A DNA stretch of 64,000 bases, from contig NBBA01000001.1 in assembly GCA_002794785.1 (NCBI GenBank), positions 3,410,001 to 3,474,000 of the forward strand, read 5' to 3'. Origin of the DNA: Coniferiporia sulphurascens (taxonomy: Eukaryota > Basidiomycota > Agaricomycetes > Hymenochaetales > Hymenochaetaceae). A program made the translations under genes and the position numbers. Shown in pieces: positions 1 to 11,183 of this stretch. Each line of letters opens with the position of its first letter. The first letter of the stretch is position 1. The notes beneath the pieces are model-generated. The model searched no databases. It was not told where the DNA came from and saw nothing but the letters and a program-made list of their open reading frames with translations.

Positions 1-2367
1 TGACGCGTGAAACATATAGGCTGTTACGCTTGATTGCTTCAAGAGTACGCGACGAAGTCGATTCTTCTTCGCCCATTCGCCCGACAAATACCACCCCTGA
101 CCTTGGATGGAACAATCTCAATCTCAAAACTGTTGCAATTATGCCAGTTGGCCGACACATCCCGATTGAAGTCTTCGCAAAGAAATTACAGAGCGCACTG
201 GAAAGCACTGGTGCCCCTACCGCATACCTCAATAAAGCCTCTATTAGTCGCCACCTTGGCCGACACGCGTTTACTAGGATGGGAAAACTAAAAGTCGCAG
301 GCTGGTTAGCTGATCAAGAACAGAGATATAGGACGGTTCTGTATGTCGTGGATTCACCCGTGAACAGCACTTGGACCCAAACTTGTATTCGTCAAGTTCG
401 TGCTGTCTTCGCTACTCTGTTTCCAAGTACGGACGACTGATGCTATGTACATCCAGGCGGACTATGTGATGGTCGTTGGTGCTGGCGAAGATCCGAGCTT
501 AGGCGAATATGAACGGTTGTTAATGTCAATTAAGACAACTGCCAGAAAAGAATTAGTATTACTTCATCCAGATCGTCTTGTTGAAACACCGGGAAGTACG
601 AGGGAATGGCTCAAAGTGAGCCCCTGCCTCCTTAATGTGTTGCTAAGCGAATATACTGAATGGCCTTGCCAAGCTCCGACCCTGGATCAGTCGTCATTTT
701 CATGTTGAACTTCCAGTGAGTCCATTCTCAACCAGTCTTGAAATTATCACGCTTGACGGAAATGTCTGCAGGGAATCGTTTTGCCAGTAGTAAAGACTTT
801 GTTAAAAGATCCGGACCCCGCTGCTGTAGTAGCATTAAAAAATCTTAAGGACAAGGTACAAAGTGAAATTCAGAAATATCGAGGCAGTCGCGACATACCT
901 CGCCCGCAACGACCCCCTCATATGAGTGATTTTTCCCGCTTAGCGAGGCGGATATGTGGCAAAACTGTAGCACTTATTCTGGGAGGAGGCGGGGCCCGCG
1001 GTATTGCACATCTAGTAAGGCGCCAACTTTGAAGGTCATTCATTATCACTTACTGTTGGCAGGGTGTCCTCCAAGCGCTGACGGAATATGGTATCCCCAT
1101 TGATCATATTGGCGGTACCAGTATCGGGGCTTTTGTTGGAGGTCTATACGCTAGAGAGGGTGACGTACTGTCTAGCTCGGGGAGAGTTAAGCAATTCAGT
1201 TCGCGGATGGGAAACATTTGGAGGTTGCTGTCAGACGTGACATATCCAATTGTCGCATATACGACGGTGGGAAACTTTGCTGTCTGAGAGAGTAGAGGGC
1301 AATTCAACTTACCTATGATAACTTTAGGGACATGAATTCAACAGAGCGATCTACAAGGTATGCCTCTCCAACCGCTCCAAGTCTCATATTTACACATCTT
1401 CCACATCTAGTCGTTTTATGATCTGCACATTGAGGACATGTGGCTTCCATTTTTTTGTAACACCACGAACATTTTGACTTCTCAGATGGTTACACATGAT
1501 TCAGGCTATGCATGGCGCTACATCCGTGAGCACTTTCCAGACAGCGTCTTTAAAATGTCTAACTTGCATGAAGGTGCATCGATGACACTTGTCGGACTGC
1601 TTCCACCGCTCTGCGATAATGGTGACATGCTAGTTGATGGCGGTTATAGTAAGCTACTTAGTGCATCTTTTTTGAACGCCACTCAGTGAATTTTTACCCA
1701 GTGGACAACCTTCCTGTAAGTTCCCAATTAAAAGCGGAAGAATTCGAATGCTTGAACTGCTTGTAGGTTTCTTCGATGCTTGCCATGGGAGCTAGCGCAG
1801 TATTCGCATCTGATGTTGCCTCGGTGAGTGGAATTTTAAATATCGACGTTGAGCTAATCCTTAATTCACCCATAGATTGATGATAACTCTCCGCGGCACT
1901 TTGGAGATACAGTTTCTGGGGTATGGTTGCTCATAAATAGATGGAATCCGTTCTCCAACGCGAGAAACATTCCTCCCATAACTGAGATCCAGAGTCGCTT
2001 GGCCTAGTAAGAGAAGCAATACTTAAAATATGGCCGTAATCTTCCTCTTACAATGTGTTATAGTGTATCAAGCGTGAAGACTCTCGAAGAGGCTAAAGTA
2101 GCTCGTGGATGCTTCTACATGCAGCTTCCTGTTCAGGATGTGAGTTTCCATACCCGACACCCGATTTCATTACTGACGGGTCAATAGTACGCTATCATGC
2201 AGTTTAACAAGTACGAGGAGATCCAGAAAAAGGGGTATGACGCGGCTGTGGGGATGTTAAAAAAGTGGGAGGAGGAGGGCAAGTTAGCAGCGATTCTAGA
2301 TGGTCTGATAGACGTTCGTAGCCAAGAGAGGAGAAAGGGTAGGAGCGCAAGGAGGAATTCAGTTTGA
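1..2367 (+). CDS. NTE1: Lysophospholipase NTE1, C-terminal part (5' end outside the window)
   Basis: This is the C-terminal half of an ER-anchored patatin-type lysophospholipase/phosphatidylcholine esterase of the neuropathy target esterase family. The reading frame is already open at the left edge, so the membrane segment and cyclic-nucleotide-binding-like domains lie outside. The segment with [16 protein letters not shown] precedes the patatin domain. The patatin domain shows the glycine-rich oxyanion motif [11 protein letters not shown] (about 980-1015), the nucleophile motif GTSIG (about 1118-1132) and the DGG of the Ser-Asp dyad (about 1636-1644). Several short introns interrupt it, for example one starting with gttcgt at about 393 and one with gtgagc at about 615. 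The end reads RRNSV followed by TGA at 2365-2367. All catalytic motifs are present, so the gene looks functional. The family assignment is strong, but exon limits are approximate. Confidence 0.93.
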
Positions 2368-2708
2368 ACTCGAACAATCCCGTACGGGCTCCTCGCTTAA
2401 TAATGTTATCAACTTGTGTAGTTTATAGGTAGATGTACCCGGTCCGCAATAGTTTTAAGGTTCCAAAATCCAAAACGCGGTCCATCTATTTTTGTCCGAC
2501 CACGTGCTTTGCTATGGATAGCAGTGCCGTGCTCCGAGTATAATACTACTTGCCATAGCTTTGGGCTCGGACTGTTCGGCTTCCTGTTAGCTGCTTCGAC
2601 TTGTACCAGTAATCCCAAGTGAGGGCTCGGACATCTCCTGAATATTCGCAATGGTCGTTTACTGAATGGTATCATGCAGTGACTGAAGAGGAGAGCTCGA
2701 GAACAGAG
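2368..2708. other. Intergenic spacer NTE1-VPS33
   Basis: This 341-base stretch lies between two genes on the same strand, so it should hold the NTE1 3' UTR and the VPS33 promoter. I see no conserved reading frame, RNA gene or repeat in it. Confidence 0.6.
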
Positions 2709-5376
2709 ATGGACACGGATGACTCTGTGGACCTTTCCTTGCTGAAGGAGCTCGGGAAGAACTCCTTGGTTAATGCATTGAACTCTGTATGTACACTGAG
2801 TTTATACTTCCCGGTCCACTTGATCAACCTATGCGCGGAAGGTGAACGGTGTCAAGACTCTTGTATTAGACCCGTCTGTCGCAGGCCCATTGGGATTACT
2901 CACAGAAGTTTCTTTATTGAAAGTGAGAACTCTTAAGCTTTTGGATCATCATCGTTTCTTATTGCTTCCCTCAGCACCACGGTGTGGACAAAATGTTTTG
3001 GCTGGAACAAGGTCCATTGTCCTCAACAACCACTAACATTGTCTATCTCGTCCGTCCGAAGATCAAGTGGATTAAGATTATCGCCGGTTCGTCGCTGCTC
3101 CCGGGGGTAAAGATGTATCTCTAAATGACGAAAGATCAAATAAAGCACCATGCTCGCGAAGGGCAGAAGCATACCTACACGCTTTTCTTGGTTCCAAGGA
3201 CCTCGACGCTCGTTACTCGGGTTTTGGAGGAAGAGGGCGTCCTAGGAGAAGTCAATATATCTGCATTTAATATGCAGTTCATCCCAATAGCGGATGATGT
3301 TATATCTCTCGAGCACGAGAATGCATTCAAAGAAATATGGGTGGTTTGTAGACCTACAGTTCTTCACATGGTCAAGTAGCCACTAATTATTGAACTCAGG
3401 ACGGCGATGAAACAATTGTATATGATTCTGCACAAGCTCTTGTTACATTTCAAGGACTTTACGGGCTCTTTCCACGAATTATCGGAAAGGGCGATTGCGC
3501 TGGCGTGGGTCCTCACTCTTTTGCATTGCTGTGCTGGATGCTTGAACCTGTTCAAGCGTTTAACAGGTATGCTGTCTCGACAGAGGGAGCAAGTAATCGG
3601 TACCCTTGCGTCTCAAAACCTCCTGAACCCTTCCGAGAAGATCGATTCCCTTGTCATTCTCGACCGCCGGATCGATATGATAACCCCCATGCTTACACAG
3701 TTGACGTATGAGGGACTCATTGACGAGTTGGTTGGAATAAAGAACTGTACGTTGCCTGATTGCGCATTTGTCGTATTGGCACTCATGTTGAACCATAGCT
3801 CATATCGAACTCCCTGCTTCTCTCCTGACACCACCAAACGCCCAAGGAGCGTCTAGTAATCCGCCGAGCACAAATACCCCATCCGCCTCCAGCTTGGCGA
3901 AGGACGTCAAGAAAAAATATCTTCTTAATGCTACCAATGACCCCTTTTTCGGAGAATTGAAGGATCTTAATTTCTCTTCGGTGGGAAAGACTCTCAATAA
4001 AAATGCCCGTCGACTTGAAGAGGATTACGAGGTCAGTGTGCGCTTCCGTAACTGATCGGTCTTCTAGTTGCCGATTTCTCTCCGTCCACCAGAGCCGAAA
4101 GCAAGCGAAAACAGTAGCACAATTGAGAGATTTCGTGGGGAAATTGAACAGTTTGCAGACTGATCATCAGACCCTACGTATTCGTAAGCGCCTTTGCGGT
4201 TTAATTAACTGAGTAATAGGCTGAGTTTTGTAGATACCGGGTTGTCTGAAATGCTGGTCCCTTTGACTAGGACTGAACAGTTTAACAAGTCGTTGGAAAT
4301 TCAGCAAAGTGAGTGGGTCGGTTTTTCTCACGTCATTAGAAGTACTTATGCGATATTGGATTTTCCCATCAGATTTATTGTCTTCGTATGAAACGTCAGC
4401 CCAAATCTCTGCGATCGAAGAATTGGTTACACAGGGAGAGGGCATACAATCAGTCCTACGTCTTCTTTGCCTAGCTAGCATTCTTAACGGCGGCATTAAG
4501 AACAAAGTCCTTGAGAATATTAAGCGAGAGATCCTGCAGGTACGTACTAAAGCTCCGCCTAGCGCCTGATGGACCTTGACGTCTCCTTTAAGACTTATGG
4601 TTATGAATACTTGCCTCTCATTTTATCGTTGTCGTCTCCGTCCCCTGGATTACTTCTTTCCAGCCCTCTCTCAAACGCAGCTTCTTCTTCTGCACTGAAA
4701 ATCCCGTATCCCTCCCTGAGAAAATCTTTACGGCTTGTTACAGGGGAGGCAGATGACCTGGATGAGCCGGATGATATAAGCTATGTCTATTCTGGATATG
4801 CACCTCTCAGTGTAAGGCTGGTCCAGTGTGTGGTACAGAAGGGCGGCGTTCTCAATGCACCGACAGCTGTTGGCGATGGTAGCGACTCTTTGAGGAGGAA
4901 AGGCAAGTTGACTGCTTCTGCTAATCTGGGGAAAGTGAGGGCGCATCCTATACTGGGCTGGAAGGGTTTTGAGGACGTGGTGGAAAGCCTGCCCGGAGAG
5001 ACCATCGATGTGATTGGCATCGACACGAACTCAAACGTACCAGCCACATCAAGTAAGTGCTTTTCCCAGCATCTTCCCGAGTTGCTCTCTGAACGCTTTC
5101 AATGTAGTCCTCCCGACGGATAAAATGACTACATCTGTTGTATTCTTTCTGGGGGGTTGCACATATACGGAAATCGCAGCCCTGCGATGGGTGAGCCGTC
5201 AAAACAAAGGTCAGTCGATGGGTCCACACCTTCGGATAGTAACTCAATTCTACCCTTTTCCCGAAGGGCGCCGAATTTTGATAGCCACGACGGGTATCAT
5301 CAGTGGATCGTCCATTATCAATAGCATGGCTGTTGAGAATGACCTTGCGGGGGGCAAAAACAGCAGTACTCCGTAG
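2709..5376 (+). CDS. VPS33: Sec1/Munc18-family protein Vps33 (HOPS/CORVET subunit)
   Basis: This is the SM-family subunit of the HOPS and CORVET tethering complexes, which chaperones SNARE assembly at endosomes and vacuoles. The chosen start begins MDTDDSVDLSLLKELGKNS. Conserved Sec1-like stretches follow in several exons: TLVLDPSVAGPLGLLTEVSLL, the signature SLVILDRRIDMITPMLTQLTYEGL (about 3638-3725), the loop ending LLNATNDPFFGELKDLNFSSVG, ISAIEELVTQGEGIQSVLRL, and the C-terminal VVFFLGGCTYTEIAALRW with ILIATTGIISG. These are the order and spacing expected for Vps33 rather than Sec1, Sly1 or Vps45. Stop TAG is at 5374-5376. The ORF is split by about ten short introns and I see no break. Exon limits are approximate, the family assignment is firm. 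Confidence 0.93.
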
Positions 5377-6458
5377 ACAAAGTCCTAGGTGTGATCGTGT
5401 ATGCGCATCAGTGCAGGATGCATTCATAAGACAGCTTGGGTGTGGTTGCTCTTCGGGCTCCTTTAGTAGGCTGTAGCGCTTGTGGTTCGTGTCCAAGTTG
5501 AGGCAAGGCTGACTCCGTGGTCGAAAGGTAGTATCGCGAAGATGCCGACTAGTAATGCGTTAGGCAGGAGAACAACGCAAGGCTAGACGGTACTCATAGC
5601 CCGAGGGGCGTAGTGGTGACTTTCTCGAACTGACTGGCACTTTTTGAAATTCGCGCATCGCGGGCGTTCATGGTAATTGGCAAAATAACCCGAAGCGTGT
5701 CCGGACTCCGTGCTGCTAATCCGGCTTCAAAATCTTCAATATTTCAAGTCGGGCGAGAGATGCGGGACGCTAAGCCCTGATTAGGGTGTTTTTCTTACAC
5801 GTGGTATATTCTGAGCATAATAAAAAGGACGTTTTGGCCCATTCGCGCCTTCCTAGCTCGATGCCGATGCCGCGCTACGTAACCGGGGTGCTGGAAGTAG
5901 TAGCCTGAAGGGGCCCACCTAAAAGGAAAGGCTGGATTGGGGTAATACATATTACGTTAGGTCCAGTCCTGCATATATTGATTAATGTCGCCTCTCAATT
6001 CTTCGCTAGCACAGAGATAGAGAGGAAGGACGAAAGAACTTCAAACGTAAGCGGGAAAATACGCTGCTTTTACGAATAATTTTCAAAAGCAGTGACCGGG
6101 GACCTCCCCTGTTTAGGTTCACGACGCGTGACTGCTAATTCAATCTGAGCCAGTATTCCGCTTAGAAGAGATCGCTGGCTGGCAGTTGAATCTTGAAAAG
6201 GCCCGTCAGCCCTCTCCCTCCAACCACATCATTAATCCCCCTTACCCAGCATCCCTCCTCGGTCGCCTATTCATCCATCGTGAGTTTTCTCCCCTTCTTT
6301 TCTTGCTTGACCGTAGACCCGTCCTCTTATTATATCCGCGCGTTTTACGCGTATTTAGGTCCTCCGTTCAAACCTCTCAACACGTGTGTATTTGCGCCCC
6401 AGACGCGTTTTTTTAAATTCTGACCACGTCTTTCGCGTTTATCGCAGTTACTCAAAAA
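5377..6458. other. Intergenic region VPS33 to YABBY-like gene, with pyrimidine-rich proximal promoter
   Basis: No gene is supported in these 1.08 kb. The ORFs seen are short, lack family features and disagree between frames. The last 270 bases (about 6190-6430) are strongly pyrimidine-rich on the + strand (runs such as cccttacccagcatccctcc), a common look for core promoters of highly expressed fungal genes, and lead directly into the start at 6459. Confidence 0.5.
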
Positions 6459-6798
6459 ATGGCCCGCGAAAAGAAGGCTAGTGGCACTGAGAAACCTGCC
6501 AGGAAGAGTGAGCAGTCCCTATTGTTTTTGTACAGTTCTGGGCTGACCAATTAAACCTAAGCCAAGTCTTCTGGCGGCGCTAAGGGCAGGGGGAAAATCA
6601 CTCCCTACAATAAGTTCATGAAGGAGGAACTCGCTCGTCTCAAGGACTCCGAGCCCGACATGAAACACCCAGAGAGGTACTTTCTTTATCCGTCTGGTTA
6701 TTATTTATTAACTGAATGTCCGTTGTGTCTTCTGCAGGTTCAAAATCGCGGCCACGAACTGGGCGAAAGCTAAAGAGAACCCTAAGAATAGCAAGTAA
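6459..6798 (+). CDS. Small YABBY/HMG-box-like chromatin protein
   Basis: This small basic protein of 74 residues resembles the fungal family annotated as YABBY or HMG-box-like, thought to bind DNA in the nucleus. Three exons join in frame: 6459-6507, 6562-6676 and 6738-6798, with introns starting gtgagc and gtactt and ending ctaag and tgcag. The N-terminus is Lys/Arg/Ser-rich (MAREKKASGTEKPARK). The conserved core reads KITPYNKFMKEELARLK, then PDMKHPERFKIAATNWAKAK, the HMG-like arrangement of such proteins. The reading frame continues cleanly through both junctions and stops at TAA 6796-6798. The start is the first ATG and follows aaaa. The specific target or partner is not visible from sequence. 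Confidence 0.85.
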
Positions 6799-8025
6799 CA
6801 GCTTCCCGACTGTAAAGTCTCTTCGCTGCGCCTGTCACCGATCTCATCATCCTGTATGTATTAAATACAATCGTCGCCGGGGAATGGCTAACATGCATGC
6901 GCAGCACCCGTCTGTGGTCCCGTATGAACTTTTTCGTGCCTTCTTCTCGACGTTCGCTTCAGATTTTATTTTATTTCTTCAGGTCCTCTGTCACTTACTT
7001 ATTCTTTCACTCGCTGTCCATTAAATGCTCTCGATTTCAAGTTCTGTGTCGTTCTACGCGTGTACTCCTAGTACGATGTTATAACCCATCCTCCTGTTAA
7101 TACATTTCCATCTTGCTGCCGATGGTTGACAAGGACGCGAAGGGATTTGCCTCGGTGAGGTGAACCTAATACGCAGGCATATCATAGAAAGGGTCTCCTT
7201 CATGCGTGGAAAACGATATGCATCTCCGAACTGGGGGAAGACAGCCACTAATTATAATAGGATAATCGCTCCGTTACGCAGTATTAGGAAAGCATCAGAA
7301 TTTACGTCATCGCCCATATGCCCCTCGCGAACGGCAGCGAGCCAAGACGAGCCGGGTCTCAGCTAAATAAAACCGTACATGTGCAGGCGGAGGTCTTAGA
7401 TCCTGAAGAAGACTATGTTTATTGCAAGAAAATACAACACTGCCGTCAGATAGAAAAGCCAGTAAGCTCCGTTCATAATTCTACGGGTGATTGCAATCCT
7501 GGCACTATATGTAGGCCTTGGCACGTCCTCCCGCGCATATATGCACAAATTCGAGCTCATCATGGAAGTTTACAGGAAGCCACTTCCGAATACCCGCCGC
7601 CAGTGAAGGTCTGGTCCTAAGTCTTCCCAATTCCGCAAAAACAGCTAGGAGTAGCATGGATAGGAGATACAGTCAGGATTTAGTCTATATCAAGAACGTA
7701 CTGAGCTGGAAGAGTGGGTAGGACACGAGAGGTTGACAGATAAGAGACTCGGATTAACTGAAGTCCCTCACGCATGTGAGCGTGGGAACCTGGAGGTGGA
7801 CCGCATACAGCCGCGTCTGACCACTGCACTCATGTTACTCCCCACCCCTTATTATGTATATGTCTCTCTCTGTCTAGCTTGCCGCTACGGACTCTTATGC
7901 CGTGCCTCTTGTATCTGTAGCTTATCCTGTACCAGTCATCTTGTCGCCCTCTCCTCGACCTACATTACTTCGCATCCGCGCGGTAGGTTCTGAACGTGCC
8001 AATTCACGACATAGCAACCCGGCGC
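6799..8025. other. Intergenic region before the F-box gene
   Basis: About 1.2 kb without a supported gene. It holds the 3' UTR of the YABBY-like gene and the promoter of the F-box gene. A 100-codon open frame (7318-7620) has no recognisable domain, uses no clear introns and shows no family pattern, so it is not called. Confidence 0.5.
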
Positions 8026-11000
8026 ATGCACACCATGAGTCGTGGGCGTGTCATCGATGGCGACGAGCCACTATTCGTTTTCGATGCCTCTGAAGACCTC
8101 GAAGAAAGCGAGAGAGCAGTTCCGACAATTGACGCAGCTACATCTGCCGAACTCTTCGATATGTCCCACATTCCGCATTTCTCCATGTTTGACCTATCGT
8201 CGTTCTCTGTGGCTATAACACCCGCGGAAGTAGTTGACCACTTATCCAAGGTGCAAACTTCCAGCGAGTACTTTCTGCCAGGAGAAAGCGAGACCGTAGC
8301 TGAAGTCTTCGGCGGCAAAGGCAAGGCAGTGTCTAGACCAATGGATATCTTGCCCTCTGTGCCCCGAGACAACGGAGAATCACATTTCGATCTATTCTCT
8401 TTTTCTGCTGTTCCTCACAGGTCCAGAAGGAAGGCACACTCTTCCACAGTTCCCTCATCCCCTATTTCCTCCCCGCCTACTCTTAGTTCATTTTCTGTCT
8501 CACCGAGAAATATGCCTCGCTCAGTGTTTGAAGGCACCATAGCCGCCAGCGTTACAACCGAGATCACAACCCCTTCTTCGTCTTATGCCGTGGGTGGAGA
8601 TTGGGCCAGTTACGATACTGACAGGAGGCAGCAGGCCAGCCGAGAGAAGGGCAAGTCCCGGGCTGAGCCTCCTGTCCTTCAGCCCCTGTCCTTCAGCCCA
8701 ACGGAATTTGCTCGGGGAGAAACAAGTTGGCCTATAGAAAGCATTGTCTCTCTGGATGATTCAGATTTATCGGAGCACGCGTCCCCACCTGTTGCTGGAT
8801 TTTTGGCAAGCTCTGATCCAGATCCTCAGCAACCAGAATCTTCGACGTCTGCACGTAGATGTGCTCCTCGGACTCGTTCGTTCTCGTCATTTCCTTCCCA
8901 AACAGCCAATCCCTTGGCCTCGAGAGGCTTAATGGCGAATGGCGGGTTAACTCTCGCCAAAGGCAGACGCCAGGGCAACCTTTCACGCAAACTCCAGCAG
9001 GATTGTGCAGAATATAGGCTTGATCAGGAAGGATGTGTACCGACGAACACTCCAATAGAAAACGTTAGCTACGATCTTTACGCCAGTCTGTCTGCGCCCT
9101 CCACGCCATATGCCATGGCCGTGCGGCGTAAGTCTTTCGGCATGAGCGACGCAAGTAAACCGTCAGTGCTCGCGATGGACAAAGCTGCTACCCAAGACTT
9201 GTTTGAGTGCATGTTGCCGAAGGAGATTAAGATCAGAATATTCCAAATGTTGCTTGATATTCACGAAGCTGAACACAAGAGAATGGTGTTTTCTTCAGCG
9301 TGGACGGCTCTGAAAGCTACACAGGCTGAACACCGTTGGGTAGGTAAGGAGAAGGGATTTTTAGAACTCATTCGGATCAGCAGAGTAAGCACTCTCTGAG
9401 AATACTATCTATCGAGTCGCGCTTACACTCAGACAGGTATGCAAGTCGTGGAGGGAATTGGTTTTCGATGGGCAAATCTGGTCAAACCTTAATCTCCAGG
9501 CCTTCCCAGAAGCGCCACCACATTTTCTCCTTCATCTTGCATCCCTAACAGGATCATTTGTTCGTTCCATCAATCTCATGGGAAATAAACGTCTCTCGGC
9601 ATCTTCACTTTTAGATATCACAGGCTTGTTTTGCATGCGTGTCTCCCCTCCTGAGGATCGTTCCAGCACTACCCAACTCACGGACCTTAATCTTTCTGGT
9701 TGCTTCGCCATAACGGCTCATGCATTGCATGACATACTTATTCACTCGCCCCTTCTAAGGAGACTCAATTTAAGGGGTATGATCATCGTAACGAACGAAA
9801 CGTGCATGACACTGGCCCGGTACTGTCCTGCTGTCGTAGATCTTGATCTTAGCCAGTGCCACAATATGGACGCGGATGGTATCATATCACTTATCAAGCT
9901 TCAACAAACACCTCAGGATTTCTTACCTCTGAAAGCTCTTCGTCTGTCGGGCTTGAAACGAGTTAATAATCAATTGATGTCGCTACTTGGAAGACGTGCG
10001 CCGAACGTCGAAGTTCTCGACCTCAGTGGCGCGCGCGAACTTCACAATTCGGCACTGGAAGCCTTCGTTGCATGTTCAGAGGGTGAAGATTGTTTACAGA
10101 GGATCTTAACGTCGCGAGAGGTTGGCGGTGATCCTGGTGACCCCACGAAATACAGACGGCGTGTTACGAATCTTCGCCATCTCTCCCTTTCGCACTGCCC
10201 TTTGCTCACGGATATGGCTTGCTCGCACTTAGCTCATGCTTTGCCGAAGCTAGAGTTTCTTGAGCTTGCCGGTATTGGGTCCGAGCTGAAAGACGAAGGA
10301 CTCGTTCGTCTTTTGAGCACGACCCCCCTCATCCGGCGCCTAGACCTTGACGAGGCCTGCGATATCACTGACGCTACCATCGTAGCTTTGACTCCGCCGA
10401 TCGTCGAGGGACAAGTAACGAATAAGTTGGCCCTTGAAACGGGATCCCAGCTTGAGCAATTGAACGTGTCCTACGCCGCGCAGTTGACCAACGACGCCAT
10501 GTTGTCGCTTATTCGCGCCTGTCCCCAGTTGAAGCGGCTCGAATTAGATAACACACGAGTATTGGGGATAACCGTTAAGGAGTTTGTGCGGTTGTTGCGG
10601 AAACGTCAAACTTCAAGGGGAGGGATTACTGTTGTAGATTGTCGGGGTGTTGGTGAGAACGCTGTAAAGGATCTTGTTGGCTCCACACGAACGCGCGACG
10701 GCTGGAGGGGGTGGGATGCCCGACATTTGCATTATTTGGACGCACGAGACAACGAGAAGCTTAGTGTCGGCACGGACGAGTGCGATGAGAAAAGAGTAGT
10801 GTTGAAGTCGTTCTACTCTTGGCAGACTGTGGATGCGGTAGAGGTTGCACGGGAAAAGCAACGCAAGGCGAATAGGAAGAACGGCCGCGATATAAGGACT
10901 GGGGACGAGGAAGATTATTTTTCGGCCAGGAAATCCTCGTCGAAATGGTGGTCGCCGGGCGCAAGGCGTGGCTCAGGCTCACCCTCACCTGGATACAGAG

Positions 11001-11026
11001 ACAGAGATAGTTGCATTGTCATGTAG
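8026..11026 (+). CDS. F-box and leucine-rich-repeat protein with C-terminal CaaX box
   Basis: This is a likely substrate receptor of an SCF ubiquitin ligase. Two exons join in phase (8026-9384 and 9437-11026) to give about 982 residues. The first 390 residues are Ser/Pro-rich and low in conservation. An F-box follows (about residues 394-470: LPKEIKIRIFQMLLD and, across the intron, RISRVCKSWRELVFDGQIW). Then come about ten cysteine-type LRRs (LTDLNLSGCFAITAHAL, VVDLDLSQCHNMDADGI, LRHLSLSHCPLLTDMA and others). The protein ends CIVM, a CaaX prenylation signal, which would tether it to membranes as in animal FBXL2-type proteins. The tail before it is basic (KRKANRKNGR-like and KSSSKWWSPGARR). A second ATG at 8035 has the better context (caccATGag) and may be the true start. 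It resembles Grr1/Pof2-like proteins but orthology is not certain. Confidence 0.9.
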
Positions 11027-11183
11027 AAATATGTTGTATAACTTTGATTCGTCGTTGTAGTATTATGTTTACAAATAAATGCACGCTAGTAGTGTAAAAC
11101 GCGAACACGGCAATGTATTAAGATCTCCGGACAAGAGTTAAATATGGTATGGGATGATTAAATACAACATTACTGGGCCATTA
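11027..11183. other. Convergent 3' spacer
   Basis: A 157-base spacer between the converging F-box and mS45 genes. An AATAAA-like signal occurs at about 11073 on the + strand and could serve the F-box transcript. Confidence 0.4.
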
